Source: Persicaria tinctoria
Lineage: Eukaryota > Streptophyta > Magnoliopsida > Caryophyllales > Polygonaceae
Assembly (NCBI GenBank): GCA_037127255.1
Contig: JBANSL010000007.1
Location: 68,288,038-68,352,037 of the forward strand
Length of the DNA: 64,000 nucleotides
Direction of reading: 5' to 3'
The translations under genes and the position numbers were made by a program. Position 1 is the first letter of the stretch, and each line of letters begins with the position of its first letter. The notes beneath the pieces were generated by a model that searched no databases, had not been told where the DNA came from, and worked only from the letters and a program-made list of their open reading frames with translations. This document shows, piece after piece, positions 1 to 9,526 of the stretch.

Positions 1-1515
1 GTTTTTTAGGGTTATACTATTGTGGATATTTTTGGTCTATCGAATCTTGCAGGAATGGCTACAGTCTTGTCGACATGAGGGGAGGAACTCGACATCAACA
101 AAACCACATCGAGTTAGCCTCTGTCGAGAAGATCACCCTGGAGGCAGCCAAATTACTCGATGTCGAGGAGATGTTGTCGACATCGACAAGTTCTCGAGAT
201 CGACTAGAGTTGTCGAGATCGACAAGCACTGCAGCACTTCTTCACTCGATTTCCGACAATCTGCACACCTGTCTTGTGAGTTTCTTTCTTTACCCTTGTT
301 CTTTTATACAGTGAGGACACTGTAATGTTTAAGTATGGGGTGGGGGAAGGGCTTACTTTGTGCATATTTGCCATATTTGACATTACTTGTGCATTAGTTC
401 TTAGAATTGCTACATGGCTATTTTGGAATGCATTATTGATTTATGTGCTTATATGCATGTTTTCCAAAAATTTGAGAAAAATGACCCCCATTGAAATTTT
501 TAAATAATGTCATGGAAGCTTATATTGAACTCGACGATGCAAAATTGGATTCATTAGAGATATAGCATGAAATTGCCTAGTAAAGGGAAGTCACAATGAA
601 GTGCATTATTTCTTGAAAACCATGAAAGGAGGTAAAATTTGAAATTGCTTTTGACATGTTGCATGATAAAATGATTAAGGACTTTAAATTCCATATAAAT
701 GCTCATATGTTTAAATTCCTAGCCTTACATATGCTTATGCATCAAAAAAGCCATAATATGCCTTATTTCAATATTTGCTCCACATGATCTAAATATTTCC
801 ATTCTTTACCTTATCCGGGGATTATGTTGAGAATGATGTTACATTATGAAGATGTTATATGGTGATTGTTGTGATTGTTATCATATTTGGAGTTTGGAAG
901 GAAATTATTTGAAATATATGGAAAATTTAATGAGTGAAAAAAAAATCCAATCACCTCCGGAGATAAAGGTAGATTGACCCTGCTCTCTAAGATAATAGTT
1001 TGGAGAGATGGGACACATTGTGAGGAGTCCGACGCACTAAGTATCCGGGGCCATTCATGACACCCATGTTTGCGACTCGCGAGAAGGCAGTGCTGAGGTC
1101 AGAGAGGTAAAAGCATTATTATTGAAAAAAGCAATATGAAAGGGGATGAATCAAATGGAGAAAGAATGTGGAATGAAACTCAAAGTTTGAAAGTGATCCA
1201 TTTCCCCGGATCAAAAGCACCACATTGCCAAAAATTGCCCACCTTTTAGCCTTTTACCAATCTACTCCTTCATGAGCTTAAATTAAAGTCTTCTTGATTG
1301 TCAATGCTTTGTCACACATGAATTATTTTTGCATAACCCTCCTTTTGTGAGTAGATGTTGCTTTTACATGTTTGCACATGCATGAATCGGTGACACTAGT
1401 ACCTTTTCAAGGATGGTAATTGATTGTAGGGTTATATAACAATGAATCTGATATGTTGAGAGTTTGAATTCTTCCCCTGAATGACAATTAAAAGTATTGC
1501 TTGAGGACAAGCAAG

Positions 1516-1532
1516 CTTAAGTATGGGGTGTT
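1516..1532 (+). other. E1 polypurine tract
   Basis: CTTAAGTATGGGGTGTT directly precedes the 3' LTR. It follows the phrase TGAGGACAAGCAAG, which recurs immediately upstream of the 3' LTRs of E2, E3 and E4. In Ty3-gypsy elements this tract primes plus-strand DNA synthesis. Confidence 0.7.
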
Positions 1533-3371
1533 TGTTGTGAGCCTAATTAGCCATGTTTTACATTATCTTTTATATCGATTTCTGCATGCATTTCATGCAT
1601 CTGGGCTTGAATGATACAAAATATGTGTAGTTTATGCTTAGTTGTTATATATGGAGGTCTACACAAGTTTTTGTCATATTTCACAAAAATCGGACGCATT
1701 TTGGAGCTTAATGGAAAGTCATGGAGAAGCCAAGAATGGTGCAGCTGGAGAGAAGGCCAATTTCTGGTTTACATCGTTCTGAATCAGGCTGTGATGTCTT
1801 CATGAGAGTTGTAGCCCTCGGAAAGAGCTTTCCAACGCATGGTCATATGCGTCAATCCGACAAACGAGGCAGCGGGAAAGTGCGTTTTACGAACAGAGCT
1901 GGAAGCTGAGAAAAGAACTCGACGTCGACAAGAGTTGTCGACATCGACAAGTTTCCAAAACTCGACATGAGCATTGGAAGACGAAGTCGAGTTGACTGAA
2001 CTCGAGACCAAAATGTTGTCGATGTCGAGGAAAGTTGTCGACATCGAGAAGACATGTCGAGCACTCCAGAAGCCGAGATCGAGGAGAAGTCCGAAGAGAA
2101 AGGAGATTACTTGCAAGCCAAGATTCGACGAATTCTATCCAAATCTATCAAGATCTATCAAGACCAAAGAGGATGTCCACACATTAGATATAATCCTAGT
2201 CTATCTATTTTATTTAATTACACTATGTTATTTATTTATCATTAAGTTTTAGATATAGTTTTAGATAAAGATAGATATCTTCTATCCTTGATTAGCAAGG
2301 ATTAGAAGCCTATAAATAAGGCCCTAGGGGGCTCAGTTTAATTGAATTCCAAGTTACACACAATTCCATTCAAGTAGAGTAGTTTAGGAGTTTAAGGTTT
2401 TTAGGGTTTTGGCTTTTTGCGAAAGTTGATTGCCGGAATTGTAAAAGCTTTGAATTTAGTTTAATGCAATTTATTTCTTTTCGATCGAAGATGTCTTTTA
2501 TTGCGATGAGGCGTGAGTAGTCCACCCACTTCTGGGGCTGGGGTGAGCCCGACGGTGGTCATGTGAGGCGATGCGATAAAGGTCAGATTTTTATGCGATT
2601 CATCTTCTATCCCTATGAGCATGATTCTTTTGCGAGAGTTGAAGGTGATCCTTGTTTGTGTTATTGAAGCGAAAGTGATCTTAATACAACTTGGATTAAT
2701 TATGTGAAAAAGGGTTAGTAACAATTAGGGTTTATGCGAGAGCCTCTATATTCCTATTTGTTAATAACGAAAGTTATTAGATGGAAAGCATGATCTTTTA
2801 TGCCTTTATGTGTTACTTTGCATGGTTACTGTTGTGGTGGTGAAACCCTAGCCTTGGAAGTCTTTAGTTTATTGATTTATTTCATCGAAATTCGTGTTCT
2901 GTGTTCGAAAGCATTCGCCTTTAAATTTCCGTTACTTGTCGAGATCGAAGAAGTCTTGTCGACATCGAGTTAACAACTCGACATCGAGGAGACATTCACT
3001 GAGATCGAGTTTCTGTTTTAGTCTTCTGTCTTGTCGATCTGTGTTCTGTGTCGAGGAGTTTTGTCGATATCGATATATCTTGTCGACGTCGAGGAAACTC
3101 GGTCGAGTTCTTTGCTGTTGTCGACTTAGCTGCTGTCGAGTAGTTTGCTTTGCTTGTTTGCTTTGTTCCTTGCTTTCGTTTGTTTGTCTTTGCTTCTGTT
3201 GCTTGTCTGTGAGATCTACTGCTACCTGAAACCGCTGACGTGCTTCCTCGTGGATTCGATCCTGACTTTTCTCTTACTACAACGGGAGGAAGTCTTGTAA
3301 TTATTTGCTGAGACAGGGGAGTCGTTCTAAACCATATTCTATTCTATACTTGACTTACTCCTGCAACAACA
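1533..3371 (+). repeat. E1 3' LTR (about 1.84 kb)
   Basis: Begins TGTTGTGAGCC and ends CTCCTGCAACAACA, with TG/CA termini. It contains a TATA-like box at 2311-2318 (TATAAATA), TCGA palindrome clusters at about 1918-2090 and 2938-3130, and a terminal segment with CTTCCTCGTGGATTCGATCC that recurs near the end of every Athila-like LTR here. Its right flank GGCGC (3372-3376) should be one half of the target duplication; the other half is outside the window. Confidence 0.8.
2311..2318 (+). promoter_or_regulatory. Candidate LTR TATA box (E1)
   Basis: TATAAATA in the context GAAGCCTATAAATAAGGCCC. The same word sits mid-LTR in E2 (5500-5507 and 10470-10477, +), E5 (38250-38257 and 35513-35520, -), E4 (41945-41952, -) and E3 (54612-54619 and 47467-47474, -). 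Conserved placement suggests the U3 promoter. Confidence 0.55.
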
Positions 3372-3783
3372 GGCGCTGTGGAAATGGCGGGGGGCGCCGT
3401 CTGTACAATGCGGATAGCATAGGCAGACCGAACTTGTAATGCACTTTTTGGAGTTATCCTTTGTCTGATTGACGCATATGAATATGTGTTGGAAAGCTCT
3501 TTCCAAGAACTATGATTCTCATGAAGACGTCAGAAGCTAATTCCAACTTCTCAGAACCTTAAAGATGGGATTTCTCCATGTTCTCCATGTTCTCCATTTC
3601 CGCTCTTGTTCCTTAGCTCTCCTTTGTCCATTTTCTCCATTCTTTCTCCACCTTTCGAGGCCGGATCTTATAACCTACAAATAAACACTAGAAACCGTAG
3701 ATTCTGCACTTCGAATACCAAAAGACCAAGAACATGAATAAGCTTATTAAACACGCAATATGACTACCTAATGCACCTAAGAA
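3372..3783 (-). repeat. Left fragment of an older LTR family (same family as 19063-20377)
   Basis: From about 3425 this matches the inner part of the solo LTR at 19063-20377 (for example GACGCATATGAATATG, then AAGATGGGATTT). It is split by the hAT-like element at 3784-11719 and resumes at 11720-11762, ending TATGCATTATCA exactly like the solo LTR. The left part is replaced by E1, whose LTR ends at 3371, so E1 probably inserted into it. Confidence 0.65.
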
Positions 3784-4659
3784 TAGACCTGGGCAAACGC
3801 GGGCCGGCCTGCCCGCCCGCCTTTTTAGACATGCTTGGGTAGAGAGAAAAGCCCAACCGGCCCGCTAAGCCCGGCCCGCGCCCGTTGCGGGAACGGGATT
3901 AGGTAGGACAGTCTACCCGTTACGCTCCGCTAGGCCCATAACGGATACCCGCTATTTTTATATATATTAAACTATAAAATATATATAATATAAATTATTA
4001 ATTATAAGAAAAAAACAAAAACAAATATCTATACAGTATACCTTAAGCTAATTCGGCAATTACTAATGAAGTGAAGCTTCAGCAATTGCTAATGAAGGCT
4101 TGCTGCGTTGTTAGACATTACAGACTTACAATACCTGTTGGACATTACAGACTTCGGCAATTGCTAGTGAAGCAAAGCTTGTTGCACACAACCAATTTTT
4201 TTTATATAGTTTAACGTCATTACAGTGTACAAGTGAAGGCGTGTAACACTCAAGGGTGTAATTTGGCGGGTACCCGCGGGTCGCCCATGCCCGAAATGGC
4301 GGACGGGCTCGGACAACATTTTCAACCCGCTAAGCCCGGCCCGTGCATGATAGCATGCATTCATATAGGTGTTATAAGACTTATTTAGCATAGTTTAGGT
4401 GTAAATAATGTCCTCGTTCATATTAATTTGTGAATTTGATTGTTGTGGTTATGGAGGCGGAATCTACACATATTTGTTATTAATTTCAGGTATGAGAAAC
4501 TTGGATGGGAGATGCATGAAGCGAAGATGAGATCACATGATTCAATCAAGGAAGCAAGGAGAAGTTGTTGTGAACAGTAATCCACCCCAACAGTTCCTTT
4601 AGAAATGAAAGGGAAGTAAACATGATAGATTGACAACATCATTGCACATATTTTGTAAC

Positions 4660-6503
4660 TGATGTCTCCAAAGTAGCCATGTCTTAATGCATATTTCAGT
4701 TCCATATTCTTTACATTTTGCATATTTTGGGTTGGGATCGAATATGTCGGATTTATGTAGTATATGCTTATTTGTCAGAAATGGAGATCTACATAAGTTT
4801 CTGTTTAATATCGCAGAATATGGAAACATTTCGGGAGAAAACCAAGAAGCAAGAACCGGAGCTCAAAGCTACTCGACATCGACTAGCCTTAGTCGATCTC
4901 GACAAACCCTGTCTAGACACCATCCAAGATCGAGGAGGATCATGTCGAGAAAGCTGAAGACGAAGAACCTGGCTCCACACCCTCCTCGAGATCGAGTGCC
5001 ACAACTCGAGATCGACAAGACCTCGGAGAACAACCCGGAGTCGAGGAAAACCTACCCGAGGAGACTCAGGAAGAGAGTACTCGACCTGGCGCCCAGACAC
5101 ATTACTCGATGTCGAGGACCATACTCGATGTCGACGAAGCAGCTGAAGACCATGTCCGAGCATGTCGAGAAGGGTTCCTCGACAACACCAGAAGGCCTAA
5201 GTCGATGACACACCCCTACTCGAGATCGAGGAGTTCTCCTCGAGATCGACGAGCGCTAAAGAGCCATGACCGAGCCATGTCGAGGACTGGAATTCCCTGG
5301 GCTCGAAGTTTGCCAAAGTCTATCCGATCTATCAAGATACATCATGAAAGGAGAAGATCTATCCATTGAAGACTTTTAGATATATTTCCCTATTTTAGAT
5401 TTAATTCCTTTATTTCCATTTATTTATCATTAAGATTTTTAGATATAGTTTTAGATATAGATAAAGATTTCTATCCTTGAGTAGCAAGGTTTAGAAGCCT
5501 ATAAATAAAGCCCATGGGGCTGATTTCTACAATTCAATTTCAGAGAGAAGTAAGTAGGAGAAGTAGAGGGAGAGAGTGAGCGGCCGATTGGAGTTGTGAA
5601 GCGAGAGCGGAATTGACTTCAAGCGGTTGTAAACTTTGGTTTATTTTAATGCAATTAGTTTTCTTTCAATCAATGATGTCTGAGGTTGCAATGAAGTGCG
5701 AGTAGTCCACCCATTTCTAGGGTTGGGGCGAGCCCGACGATAGCCCTGCATGTTTGAGGTAAAGATCCGACCTTTATCGTGTTTTGAGCATCTACTACTT
5801 GTTATGTGTTTATTACCCATCTAATGGAGATCCATGCTAACAACTTGGATTGTAAACATAAAATCAGTAGAGACAATTAGGGTTTCTTGAAAGAGTTGTC
5901 TAATTGTTGGAAAAGGCGAAAGCTTGTCCTTTGATGCGATTCATATGATTATCTGTTTTATCCCTGCCTTATGCATGCTTGGTTATCGTTGTTGCAAACC
6001 CCAATCTTGGAAGTTATTTTACATACAGTTTATTTCGAAGTGCCAAAGCCTTTGCCTTTACTTTATTTCTTTATTTCGTTTTTTCTGCCCCTACTCGATC
6101 CCGACCAAGTCTGGTCGACCTCGAGTTACTGATATTCGATCTAGCATCGCTGTAGCTTCTGTGTACAGGTACTCGACAAGCCAAGCCGAAGTCGACAAGG
6201 GCCCTACTCGATATCGAGTAGCCTCTAGTCGAGATCGACCACCAGTGCCTGTGTCTACTACTCTGCTCGACTGGTCCGATCTTCTGTTGACTAACTCTAG
6301 TCGAGATCGAGGACATCTGTGGTCGACTTCCGTGAGATTTCTCCGCTGCCTAGGATCCGCTGACACGCTTCCTCGTGGATCGATCCTGCCTTCCCGCTGC
6401 TGCATCAGGAGGAAGTCTTGTAATCATTTGCAAGGGACGGAATCTGGTTTGCTGTGATTTATTTATATTTTATATTTGCATTCTCGATTTACTCTTATCA
6501 ACA
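4660..6503 (+). repeat. E2 5' LTR (1844 bp)
   Basis: Direct repeat of 9527-11472. It lacks about 125 bp present in the 3' LTR (about 10134-10258) and has an extra TACTCGATGTCGAGGACCA-type unit near 5104-5130. Both differences lie in TCGA-rich DNA. Candidate TATA box at 5500-5507. TCGA palindromes cluster at 4870-5260 and 6090-6330. Confidence 0.88.
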
Positions 6504-6505
6504 AA

Positions 6506-6524
6506 TTGGCGCCGTTTCCGGGGA
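6506..6524 (+). other. E2 primer-binding site, tRNA-Asp type
   Basis: TTGGCGCCGTTTCCGGGGA starts two bases after the LTR end. The usual Athila-lineage form, complementary to the 3' end of plant tRNA-Asp, has GTTGCCGG; one base differs here. E3 keeps the usual form. Confidence 0.75.
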
Positions 6525-6588
6525 AGCAATCATTCACACCTTAGGTAGTTAGATCTCACGTTTTCTTTTAGTTTTCTTCTACAGGTAT

Positions 6589-7032
6589 ATGCAGGACACC
6601 TTCGAGTATTTCGATAGGGAAAGAGCGAGACAGTATGCAAAAGAATTAGAATATTTGAGATGGCTATACATCGTTGATGAGGAGGCATGGCTTGAGGGTG
6701 TACGCGCATTTAGGAAGCTCTGGGATTCGTCAAAATCATCGCCAGAAGCCCTAATCCTGCTAGAAGGAGAATCTGAACCTGAGGTCGACCTTGACCAACA
6801 CCTAGTCGATGTCGACCCATCTCCAATCGATATCGATCTATCTCTAGTCGATACCCAGGTATGTCCTTCCGCTATCTCAATTCCAACTTTGCCCTTTGTC
6901 TTTGAAAAACCATGTGAAGAACCTCAAGAAGAAGAAGAGCCAGAAAAGAAGAAGTTGGACGTCGTTGCCCATGTTGTTTCAAAGTCACTTTTGCCTTATA
7001 AGGTGAAGGCTATCCCCGACGATTTTGAGTAA
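6589..7032 (+). CDS. 147-codon ORF of unknown function in the gag position of E2
   Basis: The ORF begins 65 bp after the primer site, where gag starts in related elements, but resembles neither the gag of E3/E5 nor any family I recognise. The N-terminal 50 residues are charged and aromatic and look helical (FDRERARQYAKELEYLRW). Residues about 64-87 are an acidic repeat of the VDLDQ / VDVDP / IDIDL type encoded by TCGA-NN-TCGA units. The C-terminal part has a Glu/Lys-rich stretch (EEPQEEEEPEKKK). It stops at 7030-7032, with a second ORF beginning at 7036 in another frame. It may be a remnant of a longer polyprotein or a novel accessory ORF. Protein expression is not shown. Confidence 0.35.
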   Translation: MQDTFEYFDRERARQYAKELEYLRWLYIVDEEAWLEGVRAFRKLWDSSKSSPEALILLEGESEPEVDLDQHLVDVDPSPIDIDLSLVDTQVCPSAISIPTLPFVFEKPCEEPQEEEEPEKKKLDVVAHVVSKSLLPYKVKAIPDDFE

Positions 7033-7035
7033 CCG

Positions 7036-7380
7036 ATGTTCATATTCAAGTATGGGGTCCTCGCAAGGTGGCATGAAGCTCTGCATGATGAGGTGGAAAT
7101 ATCTCTTCCCACTCCACCGTTTTGCTGTGGTGGAGACGCGCAAACAAATCAACCAATGGAGCAGAAGAGGTATGATGATGAGGTATGCAAATTTCCTTTA
7201 TATATTCCTTTATGCATGCCAACTGGAGCCCAGGAAGATGAATGGGTGAAGTCATGGAGCATTCACTCAGGGAGATTTAAGCTTCTTCACATGATGCCCC
7301 CGGATGACATTCCACGCTTCTCACCACTAGAGGAACCACCAGATCCACCTATACCTCCGGACAAAGATGGGCCAGGCTAA
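7036..7380 (+). CDS. 114-codon ORF of unknown function in E2
   Basis: Begins 4 bp after the preceding stop and ends just before the conserved AGTCGGCCTAGCGACT motif, the same relative place where the E4 protease ORF ends. The C-terminal part is proline-rich (PPDPPIPPDKDGPG) and loosely recalls the Asp/Gly/Pro-rich end of the E4 product. No domain recognised. It may be the degenerate 3' end of the ancestral coding region. An overlapping frame (7025-7249) is less likely to be real. Confidence 0.25.
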   Translation: MFIFKYGVLARWHEALHDEVEISLPTPPFCCGGDAQTNQPMEQKRYDDEVCKFPLYIPLCMPTGAQEDEWVKSWSIHSGRFKLLHMMPPDDIPRFSPLEEPPDPPIPPDKDGPG

Positions 7381-7393
7381 TGCTTAATAGAGA

Positions 7394-7409
7394 AGTCGGC
7401 CTAGCGACT
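7394..7409 (+). other. Conserved stem-loop-capable motif after the coding region (E2)
   Basis: AGTCGGCCTAGCGACT can fold as a 5-bp AGTCG/CGACT stem with a 6-nt loop and is followed by TAAAATCTAGAGC. The same motif with the same trailing words occurs on the minus strand at 44777-44792 (E4) and 50103-50118 (E3), always just after the last ORF. Confidence 0.5.
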
Positions 7410-7865
7410 ATAAAATCTAGAGCTTGTAAATAGACATTTTATTTTGGGACTTTTTGAACTTTTTGGTTTTTGTTTTTGGTTTTGGTTTTATGTCTTTTAG
7501 AATATTTCATGTGGATAGTCTTGTTTCTTGTGCAATCTAACACTTTTAGGTCGGCAAGCATATAAGGATCGCGAAAAGTGGAATAAAGAAGTCCCTGAAA
7601 ACAGTCAGAATCGACAAAGACCAAGTCGACGACGACAAGGAGGAGCAGCCCAGACACTACTCGATATCGAGTAGGCCAACTCGATATCGACGAGCCCAGA
7701 AAATCCTCGACTTCAGAATCCACTGGACGCAGAAAAGCTACTCGAGATCGAGTAACATGTACTCGATATCGACTAGCCAGTTACTCGACCTGCACTAATT
7801 CGCCCTCCTCGATGTGTTATCCTGTGAGTTCCTTCCTTTAATCTTGTTTTTATTTGATTTTATAC

Positions 7866-8073
7866 AGTGGGGACACTGTAAATTTTAAGTATGGGGTGGG
7901 GGAAGGACTCATTATCATTATCATATGTGTTAGTCTTGTTTTTGGTTTTACATGGTGAAATTTTAATTTTTATGTTATGCATTCATGTTTAAATTTTATG
8001 CCTCTTAAATCTTTTGTCATACTTTAGTCTTGATTTTTGCATAAAAAAATAAAAAAATAAAAAAATAAAAAAA

Positions 8074-8105
<32 letters not shown>

Positions 8106-9526
8106 AAAATAGAAAATGTCGAAAAAATGAAAAAAAATATATGCATGTTTAATTTTTGCATTGTTTTAGTTTTTATACCCTAACTTAGATGTCCTATGAT
8201 GATGAATAATGATTAACTTGATCATATAAATCCTATGGCATGTTTGGAAGGTTTAGCCTAAGTCCTCAAAATGGTTTTTATATGGATTGTGAACTTGTGA
8301 TGAAATTGAGCACATATGATCCTAAGCTAAAGGTTAAAATCCAACAAAACTTGTCCTAGTGAGAATTTTGGCCTTATAGGGAGAACATTAAAAATCTCTC
8401 TGCTTTCTTGAGTGTATTTACTCTTCCTATGCATCTCTAAATGTTGTGATAGTTATTCAAAGCCAATGCATTTATATGTTTATGTTGATAAGAATTAAAT
8501 GATGGAGGCACCTTTTAAGCCAATTTTATCCTCTCTTTACCTACCCTGCATTATCTCTGCTTGAAGCCATAACATTAGCCTGAGACTTTTCTTGTGAACT
8601 CCACAAAATTATCCTTAGCCAAATTGAGCCTGACCCCCATTTGGGAATTAAGACTTAGAGTTGGTTGAAATGATGATTTGTGGAAAGAATGAGCTTATGT
8701 TGCATTTCAAGTAAAAAGGATTGTGGAAATTATTGAGATAGGGGTTGGTTTCAAATTTTTATCTTGCTATTCATATTATGTAAAAGGATTTTTGGTTCAC
8801 GTTATAAATGCACAATTAGTTTTATTTTATATTTTCGTTTCAGAAAAAAAAATCCGAAAAAAAAGAAAGAGAAAAAGTACATATGTTTGTGAATAAAGTG
8901 CATGAGCCAAATTTACCTTATTTCTTTCATTATTTGCAAGATGCACACTTTAGAGAGGTTGAGGAAGTTTGAAAGGTTACATACTTCATTAAGATATATT
9001 GGAGAGTTTGGGTTGATGCATATGATTGAGAAGTTATTGTTTGGTTGTGTTGGAGATTTAGGAGTCTTGATTCCCGAATTTTATAAAGCACCACATAACC
9101 AAATAATTCCATACCTTATTATTTCTTACCAAGCCCCATTACAACCCCGCCGAATAGAATCTTCTTTGAAGACTTCTATTGAGCGAAGTCCTCCTGATAA
9201 TTCTTGTTGCATTTTCATAATTGGTTGCGAGGTGGATTCATATTTAAATTGCAATGTTTATGAGATTGTATATGGAATTGAGTTGAGTGTTGATCTTCAT
9301 AGCCTAAACACATTTGAGAGTTGAGTGTAGACACATTATCCCTGTGAGGTTGGATTTATATTGCCTAAGCTTATGGATCGCTCATATATGTGTGATGATG
9401 TTAAATTCACTTGTCTTACATTGCTACTACTTGAGATGTTGCTTTAGACAAAGGCGAAGACTTGAAGGATGTGTTGTAGGTCTTGGTTATTGCTTGAGGA
9501 CAAGCAAGTCTAAGTATGGGGTGATT
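7866..9526 (+). other. E2 3' non-coding interior between two purine tracts
   Basis: Starts at CAGTGGGGACACTGTAA followed by AAGTATGGGGTGGGGGAAGG and ends at the purine tract near 9512-9526. It is AT-rich, with an A-rich (AAAAAAT)n microsatellite at about 8041-8115 and no convincing gene. A 140-codon ORF at 8902-9324 looks like chance. E1, E3 and E4 have the same bracketed layout but a largely different sequence in the block. Confidence 0.5.
8041..8115 (+). repeat. (AAAAAAT)n microsatellite
   Basis: About ten units of 7-8 bp, ATAAAAA repeated with small length changes, inside the E2 3' non-coding region. Confidence 0.85.

Larger units (their letters stand above)
1..3371 (+). mobile_element. 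E1: 3' portion of an Athila-like LTR retrotransposon
   Basis: The left edge of the window lies inside the element. Positions 1-1532 are non-coding 3' internal DNA and 1533-3371 is the 3' LTR. Evidence is a purine-rich tract followed directly by a TGTTGTGAGC LTR start, the CAACAACA LTR end, and close similarity to E3, E4 and E5 on the other strand. The internal part has TCGA-NN-TCGA palindromes at about 70-260, a first AAGTATGGGGTGGGGGAAGG motif near 331-351, then about 1.2 kb of conserved non-coding sequence shared with E3 and E4. No gag, protease or polymerase is visible in the part present; the 5' half is outside the window. Confidence 0.8.

Noticed and set aside
4687..5208. 173-codon ORF in the E2 5' LTR (and its twin around 9554-9891)
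   Set aside because: It lies in the LTR; the Ser/Arg/Thr-rich product comes from reading TCGA repeats, and overlapping frames on both strands are equally open.
8902..9324. 140-codon ORF in the E2 3' non-coding block
   Set aside because: No domain, AT-rich, no counterpart in E1, E3 or E4; best explained by chance.
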